Shown one piece after another: positions 8,529 through 16,456 of a stretch of DNA of 41,889 bases. Source of the stretch: Afifellaceae bacterium (lineage in GTDB: Bacteria > Pseudomonadota > Alphaproteobacteria > Rhizobiales > Afifellaceae). A program made the position numbers and the translations under genes. The notes beneath the pieces are model-generated. The model searched no databases, was not told the DNA's origin, and saw only the letters and a program-made list of their open reading frames with translations. The DNA lies in the NCBI GenBank assembly GCA_028284625.1, contig JANQRH010000002.1, positions 1 to 41,889 of the forward strand. Direction: 5' to 3'. Numbering within the stretch: the first letter of the stretch is position 1; the number at the start of each line of letters is the position of its first letter.

Positions 8529-10085
8529 TTACTCCGTCTGCTCCAAGAGCCGCCGCGCCTGGCCGACCCAATCGTCGCGGCTCGGCCGGCCGTTCAGCCG
8601 CGTATCGAGCGCACGCATGGCGTCGTCGGTCAGCTCGGCAAGCTGTTCGACCTCAAAGATGCCGAGCTCGTTGAGGTGCTCCAGCATCTTGGGTCCAACG
8701 CCCGTGATCTCCGTCAACTCCTGTGTGAAGCCCTCGGTGATCTCCCGCAGGTTCTTGCCGGCCAGCGCGGTCACGCCGGTGGCGTCGGCCCAGCGTTTCT
8801 CCATGCGGGTGTCCTGGCCGTTGATCGAAACGAGCGGCGCGGCCTGCTTGGTCGGCACGTTGTGTTTGGCGACGAAGTTGGTGATGCGCGGAACGATCTC
8901 GGCGCGGAAGCGGGAGCCGTTGAAGACGCCGTAATGGCCGACGCCCATGGCGAGGAAGTGCTCTTTCTTCTTGTCCGGCAGGTTGACGCACAGATCGTGC
9001 GCCGCCTTGGTCTGACCGACGCCGGAAATGTCGTCGCGCTCGCCTTCGACGGTCAGAAGCGCGGTGCGCTGGATCGATTCCGGCCGGACCGGCCGGCCGC
9101 GATGCGTCATCGTGCCGTTGGGCAGCGCGTGGCGCACGAAGACGGTCTCCACCGTCTGCAGATAGAACTCCGCCGTCATATCCATGACCGCGAGATATTC
9201 ATCGTAGAAGTCGCGGTGCTTCTCCGCGGAATCGCCGTCGCCCTCAACGAGATGCTGGAAGAAATCGTGATGGGCGCTGAGATGGCGGTCGAGATTGAGG
9301 CTCATAAAGCCGCTGAGCTGCAGGAAGCCCGGATAGACCTTGCGCATGAAGCCGGGATGGGGGAACGGCACGGTCATGATGGCGTTGCGGCGGAACCAGT
9401 CGGTGCCGCGCGTCTCCGCCAGCTTGTTGACCTCAGTCGGCGCCTCGCGGGTGTCGACCGGGCCGCCCATCAGCGTCATGGAAAGCGGCTTGTTGGGATC
9501 CTTGTCCTCCGCCATCAGCGATATGGCGGCGAGCACCGGCACTGAGGGCTGACACACGGCCATGACATGCGCACCGGGGCTCAACAGGTGCAGCATATCG
9601 ATGACGTAGTCGATGTAGTCATCCAAGTCGAAGCGGCCCTCCGACATCGGCACCATGCGCGCGTCGGTCCAATCGGTGATGTAGACATCATGATCGGTCA
9701 GCATCGCCTCAACGGTGCCGCGCAGAAGCGTGGCGTAATGGCCGGATAGCGGCGCGACGATCAGGAGCTTCGGGTCGGGTTTGCGTTTCGCCGGCAGCTC
9801 ACGGCGAAAATGCAGGAGCGAGCAGAACGGCTTCTGCCAGACGACGTCCTGATGGACGCGAACCGTCTTGCCGTCGACAAGGGCTTCGGTGATGCCGAAT
9901 TCCGGTTTGCCGTAGCGTCGCGTCGTGCGCTCAAAGAGCTCCGCCGCGGCGGCCATTGAGCGGCCGACCATTGTCTCCGTCAGCGGATTGAGAGGGTGCT
10001 GGAAAGCGAGCCGGGTGGCGTCGGCCATTGCGCGCCAGGGCGCCAGAGCCGCGTGGTTCAGTTCATAGAGCTGGTAGAACGACAC
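8529..10085 (-). CDS. phaZ: Intracellular polyhydroxyalkanoate depolymerase with C-terminal helix-hairpin-helix domain
   Basis: 518 residues. It breaks down stored PHB/PHA granules in the cytoplasm to 3-hydroxyacids. Residues 1-408 are the PhaZ alpha/beta-hydrolase: the nucleophile is the Cys of VCQPSVP (Cys178), as in Ralstonia PhaZa1, where Cys replaces the lipase Ser. Asp351 (EGERDDISG) and His384 (MGVGHYGVF) complete the triad. Residues about 457-518 (ITGVGPKMLEHLNELGI, then SRDDWVGQARRLL) form a helix-hairpin-helix module like the tails of some NuoE and DUF4332 proteins; the classic enzyme lacks it. The start is GTG, with no ideal ribosome site (GAGG about 13 bases away). The spacer upstream may hold its own promoter. 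Confidence 0.92.
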   Translation of the reverse strand: MSFYQLYELNHAALAPWRAMADATRLAFQHPLNPLTETMVGRSMAAAAELFERTTRRYGKPEFGITEALVDGKTVRVHQDVVWQKPFCSLLHFRRELPAKRKPDPKLLIVAPLSGHYATLLRGTVEAMLTDHDVYITDWTDARMVPMSEGRFDLDDYIDYVIDMLHLLSPGAHVMAVCQPSVPVLAAISLMAEDKDPNKPLSMTLMGGPVDTREAPTEVNKLAETRGTDWFRRNAIMTVPFPHPGFMRKVYPGFLQLSGFMSLNLDRHLSAHHDFFQHLVEGDGDSAEKHRDFYDEYLAVMDMTAEFYLQTVETVFVRHALPNGTMTHRGRPVRPESIQRTALLTVEGERDDISGVGQTKAAHDLCVNLPDKKKEHFLAMGVGHYGVFNGSRFRAEIVPRITNFVAKHNVPTKQAAPLVSINGQDTRMEKRWADATGVTALAGKNLREITEGFTQELTEITGVGPKMLEHLNELGIFEVEQLAELTDDAMRALDTRLNGRPSRDDWVGQARRLLEQTE

Positions 10086-10234
10086 CGTCCGGGTCTGCCT
10101 CTAGGTCTCCGTTGCGGGATTGTGCGCTGCGGCAAGAAGTGTGCACTGCAAACTTAACGCCTGAATCCGCCATGACAAGGGGCCAGGCGAGCCTTGCACC
10201 CAATTCCTAACGAAATGCTAACCTTAACGAATTG

Positions 10235-11053
10235 CTATTCGCCGGTTTGCATGAGGGCGCCCGTCCACCGGGCGGAGCGCAGGAGCCAGGCAAAAACCGT
10301 TGAGGCGGCAAAGAAATAGATGAGATTGAGGCCCAGCGCCGTCAGCATCGCGGCCCCGTCGAAGCGATTCTCCAGAAGGAGCGCCCGCAAACCCTCAAAA
10401 ACGTGGGTGGGGGGCAGCGACAGCGCTATCCATTGCAGCCAATCCGGCAGAACAGCCACCGGATAGTAGACGCAGGCCAAGGGCAGAAGCACGAAGGTCA
10501 TGCTCCAGGCGAGGCTTTCGGCACCCAGTCCCTTCTTCAGGACCAGGCCCGAAGCGATAAGGCCGAACGACCAACTCGTGATGATGAGGTTGGCGAAGAA
10601 GGCACCGACGGCAAAGCCAAGGCCCCAGAGATTGAACCCGAAGAAGAGGATGGCTAGCCCGGTCACCGGTATCAGCCCGATGAGGAGCCGTATGACGCTC
10701 ATAACCATGAGTGCGGCCACGAACTCCGCCGGCCTCAGCGGCGTCATCATCAGGTTGCCGAGATTGCGCGACCACATCTCCTCCAGGAATGAGATAGAAA
10801 AGCCGAGCTGGCCGCGGAAGAGAATGTCCCAAAGGAGCATGGCGCCGATGAACACGCCGCCGACGCGGATGGCGAAGTTGCTCTCTTCGGTAATGTAGAG
10901 CGCCAGAAAGCCCCACATCAGCATCTGCACGGCGGGCCAGTAGATCAGATCGAGGAGGCGCGGCCACGATTGGCGCAGGAGATACCAGTAGCGCAGCACC
11001 ATCGCTGCGACGCGGCGCGCGGAATACGCGTGGTAGGCGATGCTATCGCTCAT
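10235..11053 (-). CDS. ABC-2 type transporter permease
   Basis: 272 residues with six predicted membrane segments. SFLEEMWSRNLGNLMMTPL (residues about 87-105) is the ABC-2 signature of NodJ/DrrB-type permeases, which export lipids, polysaccharides or drugs. Its ATG overlaps the stop of the ATPase gene (ATGA), so the two are translationally coupled and form one exporter. The cargo is unknown. It is followed after 149 bases by phaZ on the same strand. Confidence 0.88.
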   Translation of the reverse strand: MSDSIAYHAYSARRVAAMVLRYWYLLRQSWPRLLDLIYWPAVQMLMWGFLALYITEESNFAIRVGGVFIGAMLLWDILFRGQLGFSISFLEEMWSRNLGNLMMTPLRPAEFVAALMVMSVIRLLIGLIPVTGLAILFFGFNLWGLGFAVGAFFANLIITSWSFGLIASGLVLKKGLGAESLAWSMTFVLLPLACVYYPVAVLPDWLQWIALSLPPTHVFEGLRALLLENRFDGAAMLTALGLNLIYFFAASTVFAWLLRSARWTGALMQTGE

Positions 11054-11811
11054 TCTGTCGTCTCGCGCTCGCCGCTGCGGCGGCCGCGCGCCACGTCGAG
11101 GAAGACATCCTCCATCGTTTCACGGCCGTAACGGGCGATCAGCTCCGTCGGCGTGCCCTGGTCGACGATCTTGCCGGCCTTCATCATCAAGACGTCGTCA
11201 CAGAGCCGCTCCACCTCCGGCATGTTGTGCGAGGCCAGCAAAATGGCGGCGTGCCTGTCGCGGCGATAGGTCTCCAGGCGTGAGCGCACCCAGTCGGCCG
11301 TGTCGGGGTCGAGCGAGGCGGTCGGCTCGTCGAGAAGCAGGACGTCGGGGCGGTTGATCAGCGATTTGGCAAGCGCCACGCGTGTCTTCTGTCCGGACGA
11401 GAGCTTTCCCGATTGCCGGTTGAGCAGCTGGGTCAGATCGAGCGTCTCGGCGATTTCCTCGATGCGGGACGCCAGGTCCGGCACGCCATAAAGCATGCCG
11501 AAGACCTTGAGGTTCTGGCGAACCGTCAGGCGCATGGGCATCTCAACATAAGGGCTTTCGAAGTTGATCCGGTGGAGCACCGTGTGGCGCTCGCGCGCCA
11601 TGTCGGCGCCAAGCACGCGCGCCGATCCACCACTTGGCGTGACCAGGCCCATGATCATGGCGATGGTGGTGGTCTTGCCGGCGCCGTTGCCACCAAGCAG
11701 GCCGACGATCTGCCCGCGATCAACGGAGAAGTCGATCCCGTCGACGGCCTTCACGTCGCGGTAGGTCTTGGCGAGATCGCTGACGACGATGGCTGCGGAT
11801 TTCACGCGCAT
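11050..11811 (-). CDS. ABC transporter ATP-binding protein (ABC-2 exporter partner)
   Basis: 253 residues with a full nucleotide-binding domain: Walker A GGNGAGKTT, signature LSSGQKTRVALAKSL, Walker B VLLLDEPTASLDP and the switch His in LLASHNMPEVERL. The order and motifs are those of NodI/CcmA-like subunits working with ABC-2 permeases. A GGACAGGTG ribosome site stands directly before the ATG; longer readings upstream have no homology-like character. It is divergent from maeB across 126 bases, which should hold both promoters. Confidence 0.92.
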   Translation of the reverse strand: MRVKSAAIVVSDLAKTYRDVKAVDGIDFSVDRGQIVGLLGGNGAGKTTTIAMIMGLVTPSGGSARVLGADMARERHTVLHRINFESPYVEMPMRLTVRQNLKVFGMLYGVPDLASRIEEIAETLDLTQLLNRQSGKLSSGQKTRVALAKSLINRPDVLLLDEPTASLDPDTADWVRSRLETYRRDRHAAILLASHNMPEVERLCDDVLMMKAGKIVDQGTPTELIARYGRETMEDVFLDVARGRRSGERETTE

Positions 11812-11937
11812 CACCTGTCCATATCGCGTCACCGGCCTCGCGGCCAGGGTCGATCGGTTGAGCCCGCTTGGTGGCGCGCCGCGCTTGTCGGCGCTCGCCG
11901 CGCCCCGTAGGCTCGCTTCAAGGGAGGAACAACAAAC

Positions 11938-14217
11938 ATGATGGACCGTGTCAGTTCGAAGAGCGCCGCGTCGGTAACGGACCAGGAGGCGCTGGACTTT
12001 CACTCCCGCGGACGGCCCGGCAAGCTGGAGGTCGTTCCAACCAAGCCGATGGCGACGCAGCGCGATCTGTCGCTTGCCTATTCGCCGGGCGTCGCCGTCC
12101 CGGTCCTGCGCGTAGCCGAAGATCCGAAGGCGGCCTTCGACTATACGGCGCGTGGCAATCTGGTCGCCGTGGTTACCAACGGCACGGCGATCCTCGGCCT
12201 GGGCAATCTAGGCGCGCTTGCCGCCAAGCCGGTGATGGAGGGCAAGGCGGTGCTCTTCAAGCGGTTCGCCGATATCGATTCCGTCGATCTGGAAGTGTCG
12301 ACGGAAGATGTCGATGCGTTCGTGGAATGCGTGCGCCATCTCGGACAGAGCTTTGGCGGCATCAATCTTGAAGACATCCGCGCGCCGGACTGCTTCCACA
12401 TTGAGAGCCGGCTGCGTGAAGCTCTCGACATTCCGGTGTTCCATGACGACCAGCACGGCACGGCCATCATCGCGCTGGCCGGTCTCCTCAATGCGCTGCT
12501 TCTCACCGGGCGCGACATCACCAAGACGCGGCTGGTCTGCAACGGTGCCGGCGCGTCGGCGATTGCCTGCGTTGAGCTCATCAAGTCGTCCGGCATGCCG
12601 GACGAGAACGTGACGCTCTGCGACACCAAAGGCGTTGTCTACAAGGGCCGCAGCGACGGCATGAACGAATGGAAGGCGCGCCACGCTATCGATACGGAGG
12701 CGCGTAGCTTGGCCGATGCGATGGCGGGGGCCGATGTCGCTATCGGACTGTCAGCCAAGGGCGCCTTCACCGCCGACATGGTGGCGTCCATGGCGGAGAA
12801 GCCGATCATCTTCGCCATGGCCAATCCGGACCCGGAGATCACCGTGGAGGAGGTGATGGCGGTGCGCGACGACGCGATCATAGCGACCGGCCGCTCCGAT
12901 TATCCCAATCAGGTGAACAACGTTCTAGGCTTTCCCTACATCTTCCGCGGTGCGCTCGACGTGCGCGCCACGACGATCAACGACGCCATGAAGATCGCCG
13001 CGGCGGAGGCGCTTGCGGCGCTGGCGCGCGAGGAGGTTCCCGACGAGGTGGCTGCCGCCTATCACGGTCGGCGTCCGCGCTTCGGGCCGGGCTACATCAT
13101 TCCCGTGCCGTTCGATCCGCGTCTTATCTCGGCCGTGCCGGCGGCCGTGGCGAAGGCGGCGATGGATTCCGGCGTGGCGCAGCGGTCGATCGACGACATT
13201 GAGGCCTATTGCCTGGAGCTTTCGGCGCGTCGCGATCCGGTCGCCGCCACGCTGCAGCACATCACCGAGCGCGTGCGAGCCGACCCCAAGCGGGTCGTGT
13301 TTGCCGAAGGCGAGGAGGAGCAAGTCATCCGCGCGGCGGTGAGCTTCGTCAATAACCGGCTGGGCACGGCAATCCTGGTGGGGCGCGAGGAGCGCGTAAA
13401 GGCCGCCGCCGACGAGGCGGGCATCGAGCTGAAGGCCGGCATCGAGATCCTAAACGCACGCGTGTCGGAACGCCGCCACGCCTATGCCGATTACCTCTAC
13501 GAACGACTGCAACGCCGGGGCTTCCTGCACCGCGACTGCGTGCGGCTCACCAACACCGATCGCAACCATTTCGCTGCCTGCATGGTGGCGCTCGGCGACG
13601 CCGATGCGCTGGTGACCGGGTTGACGCGCAACTATTCCACGGCGCTGAAGGACATTCGTCGCTGCATCGACGTGAAAGAGGGAAGCCGCGTGATCGGCGT
13701 GTCCATCGCGCTCTGCCGCGGGCGCACCGTCGTGGTCGCCGACACCGCCGTTCACGAGATGCCGGGAGCAGAGGAGATTGCCGATATCGCCGTTGAGGCG
13801 GCGGGCGTGGCGCGGCGGCTCGGTTTCGATCCCAGGGTGGCGCTTCTGGCTTATTCCACGTTCGGTAATCCTGCCGGCGACCGCGCCGACAAGGTGAAGC
13901 AGGCGGTGAAGATCCTCGACGGACGCGACGTCGATTTCGAGTACGACGGAGAGATGAACGCCGATGTCGCGCTCAATCCGACGGTGATGGCGGCCTATCC
14001 GTTCTGCCGTCTGTCCGGGCCGGCCAATGTGCTGGTCATGCCGGCGCGGCACTCTGCGGCCATCTCTACCAACATGCTGCAGGAGCTCGGTGGCTCCACC
14101 GTGCTCGGGCCGCTTCTGGTCGGCTTCGACAGTCCGGTTCAGATCCTGCCGATCTCCGCGCGCGACGCCGATGTCGTCAACATGGCCACGCTCGCGGCGT
14201 TCAATATCAGCGGGTAG
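11938..14217 (+). CDS. maeB: NADP-dependent malic enzyme with phosphotransacetylase-like domain
   Basis: 759 residues. It decarboxylates malate oxidatively to pyruvate with reduction of NADP+, supplying NADPH and pyruvate for gluconeogenic growth. Residues about 1-430 are the malic domain (LAYSPGVAVPVL, TNGTAILGLGNLGALA, PVFHDDQHGTAI and a Rossmann segment CNGAGASAIA). Residues about 440-759 match the phosphate acetyl/butyryltransferase fold (RVVFAEGEEEQVIRAA, LGPLLVG). In this long MaeB form that domain is thought to be regulatory, binding acetyl-CoA, without transferase activity. GGGAGGA lies 12 bases before the first ATG; the next codon is also ATG. The next gene converges, 38 bases on. 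Confidence 0.95.
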   Translation: MMDRVSSKSAASVTDQEALDFHSRGRPGKLEVVPTKPMATQRDLSLAYSPGVAVPVLRVAEDPKAAFDYTARGNLVAVVTNGTAILGLGNLGALAAKPVMEGKAVLFKRFADIDSVDLEVSTEDVDAFVECVRHLGQSFGGINLEDIRAPDCFHIESRLREALDIPVFHDDQHGTAIIALAGLLNALLLTGRDITKTRLVCNGAGASAIACVELIKSSGMPDENVTLCDTKGVVYKGRSDGMNEWKARHAIDTEARSLADAMAGADVAIGLSAKGAFTADMVASMAEKPIIFAMANPDPEITVEEVMAVRDDAIIATGRSDYPNQVNNVLGFPYIFRGALDVRATTINDAMKIAAAEALAALAREEVPDEVAAAYHGRRPRFGPGYIIPVPFDPRLISAVPAAVAKAAMDSGVAQRSIDDIEAYCLELSARRDPVAATLQHITERVRADPKRVVFAEGEEEQVIRAAVSFVNNRLGTAILVGREERVKAAADEAGIELKAGIEILNARVSERRHAYADYLYERLQRRGFLHRDCVRLTNTDRNHFAACMVALGDADALVTGLTRNYSTALKDIRRCIDVKEGSRVIGVSIALCRGRTVVVADTAVHEMPGAEEIADIAVEAAGVARRLGFDPRVALLAYSTFGNPAGDRADKVKQAVKILDGRDVDFEYDGEMNADVALNPTVMAAYPFCRLSGPANVLVMPARHSAAISTNMLQELGGSTVLGPLLVGFDSPVQILPISARDADVVNMATLAAFNISG

Positions 14218-14255
14218 GGGCGGCGGGCGGGCGCATGTTTGGCTGGCCGGTGGCT

Positions 14256-15254
14256 CTACTGAGCTTTCGGACCTTGGCGTTCTTCGACTTTGATCACGTG
14301 CCAGCCGAACTGCGTTTCGACCGGTTCGGAAATCTCGCCGGCATTCAGCGCAAACGCTGCGTCCTCGAATGCAGGAATCATTCGCCCGCGCTCAAAGAAA
14401 CCGAGGTCGCCGCCGTCGGGCGCCGACGGACCGATTGAGCGTTGCTCGGCAAGTTCGGCGAAGTCGGCGCCGTTCTTGAGCTCGGCGATTACGGCCAGGG
14501 CGTCGGCCTCCGTCTCGACTAAAATATGGCGGGCCTTCACGCGTTCAACGATCGGCTCCGCTTCGTCGGTCGGTGCGCCCGAAGACGGTCCGGCGGCGCG
14601 AACGCCCCGCAGGCACCCTGCCCAGTCGTTTGCGTCGGCGCAGGCCCGGTCGAAGTCGTCCTTGAAGACCCAAACAACGTCGTGCGACTGGCGATACAGC
14701 TCAACGTCCGGGGTCGTGAGGTCGATCGTGTTTGATCCGGATGGCCCCAGGTCGAACAGCATCGGTATGCCGCCATCGATGACAGCCATCAGCGGCCTTT
14801 CACACAAATTGTCGAACGTCCAACCATATTGGTTTTCGGCGTCGTCCTTTTTGTACATGTCTTCGAACAAACAAGCGTCGAGTTTGGCGGCCGTCTCGCC
14901 TTCGGTTTTTACAAGGCCAGGATCTTGATCGGTCGGTCCGTATTGCTTGCTGACCTCCGCGCAGAATTCCTCCACGGAATAGAGCGAAAAGAAAAAGACG
15001 AGGTCGGCGGTCTCTCTGACGCGTGCCAACAACTCCGCCTCCAGCCTGCCGTCCGGACCGAAATCTCCCTCGGCAAAGCCGTGGCGCTTTGCAAATGCCT
15101 CAAGCGCCGGCGGATTGGGCACGACGTTCTCGCAGCTGTCCTGGAGAAGCATCACCTCCGCCAGAGTATCCAAGGCTTGGCTCTGCTCGTCCGTCAAAGC
15201 GACGCTGGAGCCGTTGAGAAAGAGTAGGGCCAGAACACCCAAAAGCCAGCGCAT
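14256..15254 (-). CDS. Secreted parvulin-type peptidyl-prolyl isomerase with novel N-terminal region
   Basis: 332 residues. A short signal peptide (about 1-19) precedes a region of about 200 residues that I do not recognise; it has Cys at 41, 98, 128, 151, 204 and 214, perhaps disulphide-bonded. A linker with [12 protein letters not shown] leads to a clear parvulin domain at 238-326: [44 protein letters not shown] and [11 protein letters not shown]. The role is inferred as periplasmic folding catalysis. AAAGGAGC six bases before the ATG is a strong ribosome site. It follows the HPr gene by 21 bases on the same strand, so it is probably the last gene of the PTS operon, an unusual place for an isomerase. 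Confidence 0.85.
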   Translation of the reverse strand: MRWLLGVLALLFLNGSSVALTDEQSQALDTLAEVMLLQDSCENVVPNPPALEAFAKRHGFAEGDFGPDGRLEAELLARVRETADLVFFFSLYSVEEFCAEVSKQYGPTDQDPGLVKTEGETAAKLDACLFEDMYKKDDAENQYGWTFDNLCERPLMAVIDGGIPMLFDLGPSGSNTIDLTTPDVELYRQSHDVVWVFKDDFDRACADANDWAGCLRGVRAAGPSSGAPTDEAEPIVERVKARHILVETEADALAVIAELKNGADFAELAEQRSIGPSAPDGGDLGFFERGRMIPAFEDAAFALNAGEISEPVETQFGWHVIKVEERQGPKAQ

Positions 15255-15275
15255 GAACTGCTCCTTTGGCTTTGT

Positions 15276-15554
15276 TCAATCCTCCTCGCCGAAGCCGCTC
15301 TCCACAAGATCGGTGAGGGCGTCCATCGCAGCCTGGGCCTCGCGACCTTGTGCGGTCAACTCAATCGTGCAGCCGGGCGCGGCGGCAAGCGTCATGAGGC
15401 CCATAATGGAGGTGCCCTCAACGCTCTGGCCGTCTTTGTGGACGTAGACGTCCGCTTCGAATTTCTCGGCGCATTTGACGAAGCGTGCGGAGGCGCGCGC
15501 ATGCAGGCCACGCCGATTCACGATCGTCACGTGGCGTGACAGTGGCGCAGTCAT
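15276..15554 (-). CDS. HPr phosphocarrier protein of the regulatory phosphotransferase system
   Basis: 92 residues. The phospho-accepting His18 lies in RRGLHARASARF and the HprK target Ser49 in VEGTSIMGLM, matching His15 and Ser46 of known HPr proteins. In alphaproteobacteria without sugar EII complexes this protein relays phosphate from EI(Ntr) to EIIA proteins and tunes carbon and nitrogen physiology. Its ATG overlaps the stop of the EIIA gene (ATGA), so translation is coupled. An acidic tail ESGFGEED ends the protein. Confidence 0.95.
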   Translation of the reverse strand: MTAPLSRHVTIVNRRGLHARASARFVKCAEKFEADVYVHKDGQSVEGTSIMGLMTLAAAPGCTIELTAQGREAQAAMDALTDLVESGFGEED

Positions 15555-15982
15555 TCGTTCGCGAGCAGCTTGCTCGCAACGTTGATGTATTTGCGTCCGG
15601 CGTCCTGGGCGCGGCAGGCCACATCATCGAGATCGCCGTCCTCACGGACGCTGGCGAGCTTGATCAGCATCGGCAGGTTGACGCCGGCGACGACCTCAAC
15701 GCGCCCCGCCTCCATGACGGAGATGGCGAGGTTCGACGGCGTGCCGCCGAACATGTCGGTCAACAGGATGACGCCGGAGCCGTCATTGACGCGCTCCACC
15801 GCCGCCACGATGTCGCGTCGTCGCTCCTCCATATCGTCGTCCGGGCCGATGGACACGGCCTCAAGCGCGTCCTGGTGACCGACGACATGCTCCAGCGCCG
15901 CCCGGAACTCCGTCGCCAATTGTCCGTGGGTGACAAGCACGAGACCGATCATGGATACGCCGTTGGTGGGGAGGACCTGCAT
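15551..15982 (-). CDS. PTS EIIA component, mannose (fructose-mannose) family
   Basis: 143 residues. MIGLVLVTHGQLATEF carries the phosphorylated His of the EIIA(Man) fold (His19 from this start), and LLTDMFGGTPSNLA is the second family signature. It accepts phosphate from HPr. With no sugar-specific EIIB/EIIC in the window, its role is most likely regulatory. The ATG at 15982 lies four bases past the hprK stop with GAGGATGA directly before it. The family usually begins at MIGL, which would put the start at 15952, but that site has no clear ribosome site. Both remain possible. Confidence 0.93.
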   Translation of the reverse strand: MQVLPTNGVSMIGLVLVTHGQLATEFRAALEHVVGHQDALEAVSIGPDDDMEERRRDIVAAVERVNDGSGVILLTDMFGGTPSNLAISVMEAGRVEVVAGVNLPMLIKLASVREDGDLDDVACRAQDAGRKYINVASKLLANE

Positions 15983-15988
15983 TCATCC

Positions 15989-16447
15989 TCAAACTTGCGC
16001 CGACCGCAAGCCCATATTCCGCCGCAGGAGCTGCGCAGCCAGCGCCGCCTCAATCAGGCGGCGGGCATGCTCGATGCCAGTGGGGACGGGCTGGCGTGGC
16101 AGCGCAATCCCCAGGACTTCCACGGTCAATTCGTCCGTTTCCGGCATGCGTTGGAGCGGCTCCTCGCTCATGATGTCGGCGACGAGCCCGATGATGGCGA
16201 AGCGCTCATGCGGAACGGCGACCAGGCCGCGGCCGCGCAATTCCATCAGGCCGGCGATGGCCGCCGGCGCGGTGGCGACGACCCGTCCGTTGCAGGCCGC
16301 CAGTCCGACGCGGTCGTCGGCGATGAGGCGGGCGCCGCGCTCGATAAAAGCTTGCGCCAGCATGGATTTACCGGCGCCGGAGCGGCCGCGAATGAGCACG
16401 CCCTGCGAGGCGATCAGCAAGGCGGTGCCATGCACAATCTCCGACAT
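15989..16447 (-). CDS. hprK: HPr kinase/phosphorylase, short alphaproteobacterial form
   Basis: 152 residues. The Walker A GRSGAGKS is at 21-28, with LIADDRVGL and ELRGRGLVAVP following, the kinase core and HPr-binding region. The N-terminal domain of Gram-positive HprK is absent, as is normal in alphaproteobacteria. It phosphorylates HPr on Ser (Ser49 here) and so links the phosphotransferase relay to the ChvG/ChvI system encoded just upstream. It begins nine bases after the chvG stop and ends four bases before the EIIA start, in a tight operon. Confidence 0.94.
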   Translation of the reverse strand: MSEIVHGTALLIASQGVLIRGRSGAGKSMLAQAFIERGARLIADDRVGLAACNGRVVATAPAAIAGLMELRGRGLVAVPHERFAIIGLVADIMSEEPLQRMPETDELTVEVLGIALPRQPVPTGIEHARRLIEAALAAQLLRRNMGLRSAQV

Positions 16448-16456
16448 GGCTTTGGT

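Noticed and set aside
8430-9545. Open frame of 371 codons on the plus strand
   Set aside because: Antisense to phaZ; no family-like sequence.
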